Below are positions 15,711 to 23,988 of a DNA stretch of 64,000 nt, piece by piece. The stretch's first letter is position 1, and every line of letters starts with the position of its first letter. This DNA comes from Secundilactobacillus angelensis (GTDB lineage Bacteria > Bacillota > Bacilli > Lactobacillales > Lactobacillaceae), in contig NZ_JAAXLJ010000001.1 in assembly GCF_012641075.1 (NCBI RefSeq), positions 1 to 64,000 of the forward strand, written 5' to 3'. The position numbers were made by a program, and so were the translations under genes. A model generated the notes under the pieces. That model worked only from the letters and a program-made list of their open reading frames with translations. It did not search any database and was not told the DNA's origin.

Positions 15711-17279
15711 TTAAACAGTTTCTTTGACTTTTTTGAGCAGTTCTTCAGATTCTTTAGTGATCTGAGTGAGGGTGTGCATGTCACCTTCAAGATCCTTGTA
15801 AAGTTGACGATAAAGCTTGTAGAATTTGTTGTAAGCTTCATGCTTCTTTGGATCTGGTTCAATCTTGTCACCAAGAACTTGCCATTTTTGAACGTCATTG
15901 ACATCCAAGATACCAGTGCCAAGGCCTGCCAGCATGACGTCACCTAAGTTGGCTTCAGCGTTTTCGATTGGTGTCCGAACGGCATAGCCAGTAACATCAG
16001 CAAACATTTGAACCCAGTCAGGTGAGTTAGTAACCCCACCCGCAATGACGATGTAGTCGCCAAGGTCGCGGCCGGTTGCTTCCATACTGTGACGTAAAGC
16101 GTAGCAAACAGCTTCTTGGAAGGCGTGGAACAAGTGACCCTTGGTGTGAACTAGTGACAGACCAAAGATTGTTCCTTTAGCGTCAGAGTTCCAGACAGGT
16201 GCTCGTTCACCCATGAAGTATGGTAAGACAACTAAGCCTTCGCTACCAACAGGGATATCATGGGCTTCTTTGCCTAATGCAACGTAGGCGTTATCGCCAC
16301 CAGCATTTTGAGCAGCAACTTCTTCGCCACTAAAGACATCACGGAACCACTTGGTAATGGCACCAGCAGTAGCTGAACCGGAGAAGTTGTAAACTAAGTC
16401 CTTAGACTTATAAGGATATGGCCATACAATCAAACCTTTACCCTTAATAGGAGTCTTGCTGACAAGCGCTGCGTTCATTGATGAACCAATAGCGGCAACG
16501 TAACGGCCGGGTTCAAAGACACCCATCCCAACGTTAGCAGCACCAACATCAACACCACCAGAAACAACTGGCGTGCCAGCCTTCAGACCTAAGTCGGCAG
16601 CTGCATCGTCGGTAATTTTACCAACGATGGTCGTTGAATCAACGATTGGTTCTGGCATCATGCTCTCAGGAATGTCCATTGCGTTAAGCAATTCCTTTGA
16701 CCATGTGTGAGTGTTGATATCATATAAGCCACCTAAATTACCAGCAGCAGTATGGTCGATGGAAACAGCACCAGTTAACTTATAGATGGCATAGTTGCTT
16801 GGTGGCAGGAACATGTGGATCTTACGCCAGTTTTCTGGTTCGTGGTTCTTGATCCAGAGAATCTTCGTGTAGCCATAGTATGGGTCAACCACATCGTCAC
16901 CAGTGATCTCTGTCAACTTTTCAGTAGAGATGTTGGCCTTAACCCATTCAGTTTCTTCTTCAGCACGACGGTCCATCCAAATTAAATCAGGGCGAACAGG
17001 GTTCATGTCCTTGTCAACGGGGACACCTGAGCCACCGTATAAACCGCTGATACCTAAACCCTTAATATCCTCGGGAGCGACACCAGCTTTTTTAACAACA
17101 GTGCGGATTGAATCTTTAACGCCTTTAACCCAAACGTCTGGCCATTGTTCAGCCCAGAGAGGCTTTGGTGTTAAAACATCATATTCTTCAAGATCTTGAG
17201 CAATCAGTTTACCAGTTGTATCCATTAAGATACTCTTAGTACCTGAAGTCCCAATATCTGTACCGATTAAGTATTTCAT
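15711..17279 (-). CDS. FGGY-family sugar kinase (xylulokinase-like)
   Basis: FGGY carbohydrate kinase of 522 aa. The N-terminal ATPase half starts MKYLIGTDIGTSGTK, and the substrate region includes WAEQWPDVW and IWMDRR. The C-terminal half has SGGVDVGAANVG, VLPYFMGERAPVW and VIAGGVTNSPDWVQ. I start at ATG 17279 (AAAGGAAG upstream), discarding a 32-codon in-frame extension. It could act on xylulose, ribulose or gluconate. The adjacent polyol-type SDR and GPH transporter favour a pentulose. It is co-directional with the SDR, separated by 232 nt holding a structured hairpin. Confidence 0.85.
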   Translation of the reverse strand: MKYLIGTDIGTSGTKSILMDTTGKLIAQDLEEYDVLTPKPLWAEQWPDVWVKGVKDSIRTVVKKAGVAPEDIKGLGISGLYGGSGVPVDKDMNPVRPDLIWMDRRAEEETEWVKANISTEKLTEITGDDVVDPYYGYTKILWIKNHEPENWRKIHMFLPPSNYAIYKLTGAVSIDHTAAGNLGGLYDINTHTWSKELLNAMDIPESMMPEPIVDSTTIVGKITDDAAADLGLKAGTPVVSGGVDVGAANVGMGVFEPGRYVAAIGSSMNAALVSKTPIKGKGLIVWPYPYKSKDLVYNFSGSATAGAITKWFRDVFSGEEVAAQNAGGDNAYVALGKEAHDIPVGSEGLVVLPYFMGERAPVWNSDAKGTIFGLSLVHTKGHLFHAFQEAVCYALRHSMEATGRDLGDYIVIAGGVTNSPDWVQMFADVTGYAVRTPIENAEANLGDVMLAGLGTGILDVNDVQKWQVLGDKIEPDPKKHEAYNKFYKLYRQLYKDLEGDMHTLTQITKESEELLKKVKETV

Positions 17280-17412
17280 GGGAATGCTTCCTTTCGTTCG
17301 ATCATATTTGATGGAGTAGGGAACACGTCTTGTTAAACGGTTGGGCAAGTGAGGCCGACAGCCATCACTATTCATTTAACTTAACATGTTCCGCCAGGCT
17401 AAGACGCACACA

Positions 17413-17470
17413 TAAGGTACTTCCGGCAGAAACACCCCATTGCTGGGATGCTGCCGACGCGAGCACCTTA
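17413..17470 (-). ncRNA. structured intercistronic RNA element
   Basis: In the minus-strand mRNA between the SDR and kinase genes, three nested stems form one long hairpin: TAAGGT/ACCTTA outside, GGCAG/CTGCC in the middle, and CATCCCA/TGGGGTG at the tip. The only non-Watson-Crick pair of the tip is G-U in the minus-strand RNA but A-C in the plus strand, favouring the mRNA. It has no T run, so it is not a terminator. It could set differential mRNA stability. Confidence 0.5.
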
Positions 17471-17511
17471 TATTTCGGTCTCTAAGCGCCCTGTTAAAAA
17501 AATCGTTCTTA

Positions 17512-18288
17512 TTACCAAGCAGTGAAGGCACCGTCAACCAGGTAATCGTCACCAGTTGAGAAGCTGCTGGTATCGCCGGCCAGGTAAACAGCCATGCCTT
17601 GTAATTCATCTGGACGACCTAAGCGACCAAGTGGTGCCCAATCGTTCCAAGTCTTGATCAATGGCTTCAATGATTCGGAGCTCAAAGTCAAGTCAGTACC
17701 CATGTAACCTGGGCTGATGGTGTTAACACGAACGCCCTTTTTAGCCCATTCAATAGCCAGTGACTTCGACAATTGAATAACACCGTTCTTAGTAGCATTG
17801 TAAGAACATTGTGGTTGTGGACGGTTAACAATGTGAGCAGACATTGAAGCGGTGTTCACGATTGAACCCTTGCCTTGCTTGATCATGTAACGGCCAGCAG
17901 CTTGTGAGCAAAGGAAGACGGAGTTTAAGTTCAAGTTAACAACCTTCAACCAGTCTTCATATGACATTTCTTCAGCTGGAATGTTTAAGCACATGCCGGC
18001 GTTGTTAAATGCGGCATCAAGGCCACCCAATTCTGAAACAACCGTTTCAACCATCTTTTTAACTTGGTCAGGATCGGTAACATCGGTCTTAACAGCGATT
18101 GTCTTACGACCAGTGTTCTTTGCAATTTCTTCAGCAGTTGCTTTTGCCTTGTCTTCGTTAATATCAACAATAGCAACATCAGCACCGGCTTCTGCTAAGG
18201 CAGTTGCCATTGCCTTTCCTAATCCTTGTGCGCCGCCGGTAACGTAAGCTTTCTTACCGGTCAGGGCCATACGATCTAAAATACCCAT
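17512..18288 (-). CDS. SDR-family polyol/ketose dehydrogenase
   Basis: A 258-aa classical SDR. TGGAQGLGKA is at about 16-25, an acidic residue in VDINEDK after beta-2 favours NAD, NNAG is near 93, a Ser in NTASMSAH, and YNATKNG is the Tyr/Lys site near 161. NRPQPQCSYNATK resembles mannitol, arabinitol and sorbose reductase-type enzymes. Beside an FGGY kinase, it probably oxidises a polyol to a ketose that is then phosphorylated. The exact polyol is not determined. It is transcribed from a TTGACA/TACATT promoter flanked by cre-like sites. Confidence 0.88.
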   Translation of the reverse strand: MGILDRMALTGKKAYVTGGAQGLGKAMATALAEAGADVAIVDINEDKAKATAEEIAKNTGRKTIAVKTDVTDPDQVKKMVETVVSELGGLDAAFNNAGMCLNIPAEEMSYEDWLKVVNLNLNSVFLCSQAAGRYMIKQGKGSIVNTASMSAHIVNRPQPQCSYNATKNGVIQLSKSLAIEWAKKGVRVNTISPGYMGTDLTLSSESLKPLIKTWNDWAPLGRLGRPDELQGMAVYLAGDTSSFSTGDDYLVDGAFTAW

Positions 18289-18368
18289 ATCTGTTCCTCC
18301 TCAGGAAAATATAGTGTGATTAAAATTTCGCGGATTTAAAAACGAAAACTATTAAACAAATTCATTTT

Positions 18369-18386
18369 GTAAAAGCGCTTTATTTA
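18369..18386. promoter_or_regulatory. cre-like site downstream of SDR promoter
   Basis: TGTAAAAGCGCTTTATTT holds the AAAGCGCTTT core typical of CcpA sites, with two or more mismatches to the full consensus. It lies just downstream of the SDR transcription start, where CcpA would act as a roadblock. Confidence 0.45.
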
Positions 18387-18396
18387 ATTCACGACT

Positions 18397-18425
18397 AATG
18401 TAACCCCTTCCAAAATAAATGTCAA
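18397..18425 (-). promoter_or_regulatory. promoter of the polyol dehydrogenase-kinase operon
   Basis: On the minus strand a perfect TTGACA (18420-18425) and TACATT (18397-18402) are spaced by 17 bp. Confidence 0.75.
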
Positions 18426-18431
18426 CACTTT

Positions 18432-18447
18432 TTGAAAACGTTTTTAA
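18432..18447. promoter_or_regulatory. cre site between SDR and ROK genes
   Basis: TTGAAAACGTTTTTAA matches the cre pattern TGWNANCGNTNWCA except for one base (TA instead of CA). It lies between the divergent SDR and ROK genes and could serve CcpA on both. Confidence 0.6.
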
Positions 18448-18508
18448 AATTGCAATTTATGCATTATGATGGTAGGTTTTAAATATGACTTAACGGGGGG
18501 ATGAACGA

Positions 18509-19627
18509 ATGAAACGCGATAATAGCAGACCGTCCGGGCATTACCGGGCGATGTATAAATTAATTTATGAATCAGAAAAAATTTCTAAACAAGAGATTGC
18601 AAAGGAAATGGATCTGAGCTTACCAACTGTGACTGCCACCTTACACCAGTTGATGGAAGATGACCAAATTGTGACTGACGGGAAATTTACTTCAAGCGTC
18701 GGACGGCGGGCCGTTGTGTATTCACCAAACAATAACAAAGCTTACGCTGTTGGCTTAGAATTATTTGCCAATCATGTGACTGCCACGTTGGTAAACGTAT
18801 TGTACGACGATTTAGCGTCAGCCACGATTAATTTGCCCTTCACAATTGAGCTAGGGTATTTCCAACAATTAGGTGATTGGCTACGCGGTTTCATAAATGC
18901 TCAAAAAGTCCCGCTAGATAAAGTTCGGGGTGTGGGTATTGGCATTCAAGGATTGATATCTTCAGACGGCAAGACGGTGCTATACGGTAAGATTCTGAAT
19001 TGTACGGGTTTAACTAGTGGGCAATTCGAGCGTGCCATTGGTTTGCCTGTAACCTTATTTCACGATGCGGACTGTGTTGCATTGGCGGAACAGACTTTGT
19101 CACATAACCATAAAGACGCCATCTACTTATCAATTGGTGAACATTTAGGCACGGCTATTGTGATTGATGACCATATCTATACGGGTGAAAATGGCCGCAG
19201 TGGGACAATGGAACATATCACGCTGAACAGTCAAAACGGCCATAAGTGTTATTGCGGGCGCCGTGGATGTCTGGAAACATACAGTTCTTTGAGCGCACTG
19301 CTAAAAGAAAACGAAACGATTCAAAGTTTTATGGAACAAGTTGCGCAAAACGATCGGGAAACGGTTCAGCGTTGGCGAAATTATCTGACTAACTTGGCAG
19401 AAGTTATCAATAACCTCCATATGTTTGTTGATAACCGGTTAGTTATAGCTGGGGTGCTGGTCAGATATCTTGACGATGGTGCAGTCGAGTTTATCAATGA
19501 CCGCATTAAGACTATTACGGCTTTTCCAGAGGATCAGCCCTACGTTGAACGTGGGACAGTAGAGGCACGAGCAGTTTCATATGGTGCTTCGTTGCCAATT
19601 ATAAAAACGGTTTTAGATAATATCTAA
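18509..19627 (+). CDS. ROK-family transcriptional repressor (XylR/NagC type)
   Basis: A 372-aa regulator. It has an N-terminal winged helix-turn-helix (ISKQEIAKEMDLSLPTVTATLHQL, about 27-50) and a ROK sugar-kinase-like domain with GVGIGIQGLI near 145. The zinc-binding motif HKCYCGRRGCLE is near 247. It is divergent from the dehydrogenase/kinase pair and upstream of the GPH transporter, so it likely represses both until the sugar or polyol is present. ATG follows GGGGGG. A terminator directly follows. Confidence 0.9.
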   Translation: MKRDNSRPSGHYRAMYKLIYESEKISKQEIAKEMDLSLPTVTATLHQLMEDDQIVTDGKFTSSVGRRAVVYSPNNNKAYAVGLELFANHVTATLVNVLYDDLASATINLPFTIELGYFQQLGDWLRGFINAQKVPLDKVRGVGIGIQGLISSDGKTVLYGKILNCTGLTSGQFERAIGLPVTLFHDADCVALAEQTLSHNHKDAIYLSIGEHLGTAIVIDDHIYTGENGRSGTMEHITLNSQNGHKCYCGRRGCLETYSSLSALLKENETIQSFMEQVAQNDRETVQRWRNYLTNLAEVINNLHMFVDNRLVIAGVLVRYLDDGAVEFINDRIKTITAFPEDQPYVERGTVEARAVSYGASLPIIKTVLDNI

Positions 19628-19638
19628 TCATTTAAGAT

Positions 19639-19668
19639 GTCCTTTCTAATGATAGAAAGGACTTTTTT
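19639..19668 (+). terminator. terminator after ROK gene
   Basis: GTCCTTTCT pairs with AGAAAGGAC around a 6-nt loop, followed by TTTTTT. Confidence 0.9.
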
Positions 19669-19811
19669 GTGTGATCTTTTAAGTTCATTTACTCACAATC
19701 AAATTAATTTAAGAAATTTACTAAATTTTTTCAACAGAACAAATACCCTACTGTTAAGCGGTTTCATTCCTGGATTACCGTTATTTATCACAAGTGAAGA
19801 AAAAATCTAAC

Positions 19812-19841
19812 TTGCGATTTGAAACCGGTTACAACTATAAT
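19812..19841 (+). promoter_or_regulatory. GPH transporter promoter with overlapping cre site
   Basis: TTGCGA (19812-19817), 18-bp spacer, TATAAT (19836-19841). TGAAACCGGTTACA (19820-19833) fits the cre consensus TGWNANCGNTNWCA at every position and occupies the spacer, so CcpA binding would shut the promoter. Confidence 0.8.
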
Positions 19842-19936
19842 GTACAGCAATAAGTAATCTAGTTTTATAAAATGGTTTATTTAATTAGGTTGCTGCAATT
19901 ATTTTGCTAATTCAAGTACATTTAGGAGGGTTTCCA

Positions 19937-21385
19937 TTGAAAAAGTATATTTCCTACGCCCTTGGTGCTTTCGGCCATGATGCGTTTTACAATACGCTCA
20001 GTATCTACTTCATGATGTTTGTTACCAGTCAGTTGTTTACAAACGCTGGTGATGCCAAGATGGTTGGTTTCGTTACAACTTTAATCGTGGTGATTCGGGT
20101 CGGTGAAATTATGTTTGATCCAATCATCGGTGGGATTGTTGATAACACCAATACTCGCTGGGGAAAATTCAAGCCTTGGCTCATTGGTGGCTCACTGGTT
20201 GCATCCATTGGGTTAATCATGATTTTCTCTGATTTCTTTGGTTTGACGACTAGCAACCCGATGTTATATCTCATTCTGTTTGGGATTGTTTTCATTTTGT
20301 TGGATGGTAGTTATTCATTCGCTGACATTTCATTTTGGTCAATGCTACCAGCACTGAGCATGAAGGCTGATGAACGGACCAAGTTTGCGACCTTTGCCCG
20401 TTTTGGTTCAACTCTTGGTGCTCAAGGTGTTATTATCATTATCACGCCAGCTATTATCGTATTCTCTCAGCTATTTTCCGGTGCTAAAAATGGTCAACAG
20501 ACCGCAGCTGGTTGGTTAGGTTACGCAATTGTTGTTGCGGTCCTGTGTGTCGGTGGTGCGACATTGACTTGCCTCAACACCAATGAACAACACAACAAGA
20601 TTCGTAGCAACACGAAACACACTGGTATTGTTGAAGTCTTTAAAGTTATTGCTCAAAATGACCAGTTATTATGGATTGCTTTAGCTTACTTCCTATTCGC
20701 ATTTAGCTACGTTGTTAACAACTCACTTCTGATGTATTACTTCCGTTACCGATTAGGCAATGCAGGAGCTTATAGCTGGGTTGGTGTGATTACATGTATC
20801 TTAGGTGTTATCTCAGTTGCTTCGTTCCCAAGACTTGAAACATGGATTCACCGTAAAGCAATCTTCTGTGGTGGTATTGGCGTGATGCTATTGGGTTACA
20901 TTCTCTTCCTATTCGCCGGCACCAGTTTACCACTGGCACTGGTTGCAATTGGGTTGTTATTCTTCCCATACCCATTGATCTTCTTAGCAACGTTAATGGC
21001 AATCACTGATAGTGTTGAATACGGTCAATTAAAGAGTGGTCATCGTAACGAATCAGTTACATTATCCATTCGTCCGTTAATTGATAAGTTGTCAGGTGCT
21101 ATTTCAAATGGTGTTGTCGGTCTGGTTGCCGTTGCAGCTGGAATGACAGGGAACGCCAAACCAGGTGATATTTCATCAGATGGTGTGCTTCATTTCAACA
21201 CGTTCATGTTCTACATTCCAATGGTATTGTTGGTTATTTCAGCTTTGATCTTCTTTAGCAAAGTTAAGTTATCTGAGACAAAACATGCTCAGATTGTTCA
21301 TAAGCTTGAAACTAAATTGGATGCAAATGACGATGCTGATGGTGATGCAAACACAGATGGTGGTGCAGTTCCAGAGCAGTCATAG
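19937..21385 (+). CDS. GPH-family sugar or polyol transporter
   Basis: Member of the glycoside-pentoside-hexuronide:cation symporter family (MelB/XylP type). There are about 12 membrane helices, an N-terminal ALGAFGHDAFYNTLS, the loop VDNTNTRWGKFKPW after helix 2 (typical GPH), and a central helix-rich half. The C-terminus is hydrophilic and Asp-rich (DANDDADGDANTDG). I place the start at TTG 19937, 6 nt after AGGAGGG; the protein then begins MKKYISYALG (482 aa). It lies downstream of the ROK regulator and has its own cre-bearing promoter. It is the likely importer for the divergent kinase/dehydrogenase pathway. Confidence 0.9.
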   Translation: MKKYISYALGAFGHDAFYNTLSIYFMMFVTSQLFTNAGDAKMVGFVTTLIVVIRVGEIMFDPIIGGIVDNTNTRWGKFKPWLIGGSLVASIGLIMIFSDFFGLTTSNPMLYLILFGIVFILLDGSYSFADISFWSMLPALSMKADERTKFATFARFGSTLGAQGVIIIITPAIIVFSQLFSGAKNGQQTAAGWLGYAIVVAVLCVGGATLTCLNTNEQHNKIRSNTKHTGIVEVFKVIAQNDQLLWIALAYFLFAFSYVVNNSLLMYYFRYRLGNAGAYSWVGVITCILGVISVASFPRLETWIHRKAIFCGGIGVMLLGYILFLFAGTSLPLALVAIGLLFFPYPLIFLATLMAITDSVEYGQLKSGHRNESVTLSIRPLIDKLSGAISNGVVGLVAVAAGMTGNAKPGDISSDGVLHFNTFMFYIPMVLLVISALIFFSKVKLSETKHAQIVHKLETKLDANDDADGDANTDGGAVPEQS

Positions 21386-21419
21386 AATTGAAATTGATTT
21401 AACACATTTAACATAAATG

Positions 21420-21456
21420 AAAGCGGTCTCTACTATTTCAGTGGAGACCGCTTTTA
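21420..21456 (+). terminator. terminator after GPH transporter
   Basis: AAAGCGGTCTC pairs with GAGACCGCTTT, followed by T residues. Confidence 0.9.
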
Positions 21457-21609
21457 CTATGTTAGGAATGACAGACTATTTGGGAATTATGAACTGGTTA
21501 TTCGACTGATGTTACCCAGGAAATAATCATTTGGTGGCACGACGGTGGGTTGATTATTAGTGATAACGTGGAATAATGGGAGTATTGAATAACTACGGGA
21601 GGAACGCTC

Positions 21610-23541
21610 ATGAAACACATCGTTACGGGAATTATTGCCCATGTAGATGCAGGCAAGACGACCTTATCTGAAGCATTGCTCTATAAAGCAGGTGCTCTTT
21701 CGCAACTGGGTAGGGTTGATAATGGGGATGCGTTTCTTGATCCTGATGATTTGGAGAAAAAACGTGGCATAACGATTTTTTCTCACGAAGCTAATTTACA
21801 ATATCAACAACTGAATCTCACCTTGCTGGATACTCCAGGACACGCCGATTTCGGTGCACAGACGGAACAGGTACTCAGTGTATTGGATTATGCCATCTTA
21901 GTTGTATCGGCCACTGATGGCGTTCAAGGATACACGCGGACACTGTGGCGTTTACTAGACCGGTATCACATTCCAACCTTTATCTTTGTGAACAAGATGG
22001 ATGCGCCAGGGGTGGAACAAGAAGAGTTGCTGACTCAGCTACAGACAGAATTATCACCTGGCTGTCTGGCTTTTGGCGGTGACAATATTGCTGACAATTA
22101 CGAAGATATCGCTTTGCAAGATGATGCGGTATTAGATAGTTACGTGGAATCAGACACATTAAGTGATGATGTGATCCGACAGTTGATCAGCCAGCGAAAA
22201 GTTTTTCCGACTTATTTTGGTGCGGCCCTCAAGCTAACCGGAGTTGAAACGCTCATGTCTGGCTTGCAACGCTGGACTAACGAAAGACCCAGAGATGACA
22301 AGTTTGGTGCTCGGATTTTTAAAGTATCCCACGATGAGAAAGGTGAACGTCTGACTTGGGTTCGCGTCACTGGTGGTGCGCTTCATCCCCGTGATGAAGT
22401 TTTGCCGGATCAAAAGATCAACCAGTTACGTCTGTATAACGGCGTTAAATACAGCGTTAGTCAGTCCGTTACTGCTGGCGAAGTTTGTGCTATAACGGGT
22501 TTAACTGGGACCCGCCCAGGTCAAGGCTTAGGTAATCTAGCCGAGAGCGAACCACCAGTGTTACAGCCAGTATTAACGTATAAAGTCGATCCAAAAGGTA
22601 ACGATCTTCATGCTTGTTTGGAGGCTTTACGTCAACTGGGAGACGAAGACCCGCAGTTGCATGTGACTTGGTCTAGTCAGTTGCAGGAGATTCGGGTACA
22701 GTTGATGGGTATGATGCAGCTAGAAGTGATTCAACAGTTGCTGCAGCACCAGTTCAACTTGGACGTGTCATTTGATGAAGGCAGCATTCTCTATAAGGAA
22801 ACAATTACTGATTCAGTAGAAGGAGTTGGGCATTTTGAACCTTTACGGCACTACGCTGAGGTTCATTTGCTCATGGAACCCGCTGAATTGGGTAGTGGCG
22901 TTACTTTTGCGACTAACTGCTCACTAGAAGTTCTGGATAAAAACTGGCAGCACCAAATTATGACTAATTTAGCAGCAAAACAGCATTTAGGTGTTTTAAT
23001 CGGTGCACCGATTACTGACATCAACATCACCTTAATTGGCGGACGAGGTAGTATTGTGCACACGGTTGGTGGCGATTTTAGACAAGCAACGTGGCGAGCT
23101 GTTCGCCAAGGGCTCATGATGACGAAGCAGCAAGGGAAGGCACAGTTGTTAGAGCCCTGGTATCAATTTCGGTTAACGGTCACTTCAGATCAAGTTGGTC
23201 GTGCTATGAATGATATCCAGCGTATGAGCGGTGAGTTTGAAAGTCCTGATGACACAGGTGGAAACGTAGTCACATTAACTGGTACCGCGCCGGTTGCCGA
23301 GATGCAGGGTTACGCTCAAACGGTGAACGCTTATACTCATGGGCAGGGCGAGCTAGAGTGTGTATTTGATGGGTATCAACCCTGCTATAACGCCGATGAT
23401 GTTATTTCGGCAGCCGGATATGATCCAGTGGCTGATTTAGAAAATACACCAGACTCTGTTTTTTGTGCGCACGGTGCTGGTTATCCCGTGAAGTGGGACC
23501 AGTTGCCAGTAATGGCACATTATCCATACGCAAAAAAATGA
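21610..23541 (+). CDS. Tet(M)-like translational GTPase (ribosomal protection family)
   Basis: EF-G-like GTPase of 643 aa. G1 is AHVDAGKTT (about 10-18), RGIT is the G2 Thr region, G3 DTPGH and G4 NKMD follow. EF-G-like domains II-V come after this, with LLEPWYQFRLTV marking domain IV/V. The family removes tetracycline from ribosomes, but many chromosomal members have unknown roles. Where Tet(M) has its drug-site loop SPVSTP, this protein reads SIVHTVGG, so resistance is not implied. It has 643 aa, close to Tet(M) (about 639). No leader peptide or mobile-element signs are present. ATG follows GGGAGGA. Confidence 0.85.
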   Translation: MKHIVTGIIAHVDAGKTTLSEALLYKAGALSQLGRVDNGDAFLDPDDLEKKRGITIFSHEANLQYQQLNLTLLDTPGHADFGAQTEQVLSVLDYAILVVSATDGVQGYTRTLWRLLDRYHIPTFIFVNKMDAPGVEQEELLTQLQTELSPGCLAFGGDNIADNYEDIALQDDAVLDSYVESDTLSDDVIRQLISQRKVFPTYFGAALKLTGVETLMSGLQRWTNERPRDDKFGARIFKVSHDEKGERLTWVRVTGGALHPRDEVLPDQKINQLRLYNGVKYSVSQSVTAGEVCAITGLTGTRPGQGLGNLAESEPPVLQPVLTYKVDPKGNDLHACLEALRQLGDEDPQLHVTWSSQLQEIRVQLMGMMQLEVIQQLLQHQFNLDVSFDEGSILYKETITDSVEGVGHFEPLRHYAEVHLLMEPAELGSGVTFATNCSLEVLDKNWQHQIMTNLAAKQHLGVLIGAPITDINITLIGGRGSIVHTVGGDFRQATWRAVRQGLMMTKQQGKAQLLEPWYQFRLTVTSDQVGRAMNDIQRMSGEFESPDDTGGNVVTLTGTAPVAEMQGYAQTVNAYTHGQGELECVFDGYQPCYNADDVISAAGYDPVADLENTPDSVFCAHGAGYPVKWDQLPVMAHYPYAKK

Positions 23542-23552
23542 TTAGAAGGAAG

Positions 23553-23590
23553 ACGCCCTTAAGCGGTAATGACGCTTAGGGGTGTTTTTT
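23553..23590 (+). terminator. terminator after the Tet(M)-like gene
   Basis: ACGCCCTTAAGCG pairs with CGCTTAGGGGTGT (a few wobble positions) and ends in TTTTTT. Confidence 0.85.
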
Positions 23591-23641
23591 GAATTTTAAA
23601 GGGGATTTCGGGAGATGGGATTCGCACATTGGCCAATATCC

Positions 23642-23803
23642 TTACATTGAAGGAATTAGTATTAATAAAAGCCAGGTAGCAAAGCAAAAGATTAGGATCA
23701 AAATAATGGAGGCTGTCCAAAATAGAGCCTTGTTTTCAGCTCGGTGGCCAAGATGTATCATTACTAGCATAATTAATGTAAATACGAGAATGTATGTGGT
23801 CAT
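23642..23803 (-). CDS. small 53-aa membrane protein, function unknown
   Basis: A short minus-strand frame that reads MTTYILVFTLIMLVMIHLGH, then RAENKALFWT and a second hydrophobic stretch ASIILILIFCFATWLLLILI ending PSM. It has two strong transmembrane helices joined by a short polar loop. The start has an excellent AAAGGAG 7 nt upstream, which argues for translation. It lies alone between the Tet(M)-like and DyP genes. The competing plus-strand frame (23589-23861) has no Shine-Dalgarno and begins inside a terminator. No family is recognised. Confidence 0.65.
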   Translation of the reverse strand: MTTYILVFTLIMLVMIHLGHRAENKALFWTASIILILIFCFATWLLLILIPSM

Positions 23804-23934
23804 CGTTGCACTCCTTTGTATCGTAGCGTATCATACAGTGGTTTTTTACACTATTTATTAATGAAGTATTGAGAAATTATTAATTTTAAGAAAACGCTTT
23901 AATTACAATACAAATGTGTTAAAATTAAAACAAA

Positions 23935-23949
23935 TAAGAATTATTCTAA
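23935..23949. promoter_or_regulatory. Fur/PerR-like 7-1-7 site upstream of the DyP gene
   Basis: TAAGAATTATTCTAA is a near-perfect 7-1-7 inverted repeat. It matches 12 of 15 positions of the PerR consensus TTATAATNATTATAA (read on the minus strand). It lies about 10 bp downstream of a TAAAAT -10 candidate (23920-23925). Regulation of a peroxidase by PerR or Fur would make sense but is unproven. Confidence 0.35.
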
Positions 23950-23988
23950 AGTATATTATATCTCACATATATAAGGGGGATTTCTGGT

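Noticed and set aside
17376-17609. Minus-strand 77-aa frame between SDR and kinase
   Set aside because: It overlaps the SDR gene in another frame and mainly translates the RNA hairpin.
23589-23861. Plus-strand 90-aa frame
   Set aside because: It starts in the terminator of the preceding gene, has no ribosome site, and is mostly the complement of the better-supported 53-aa minus-strand gene.
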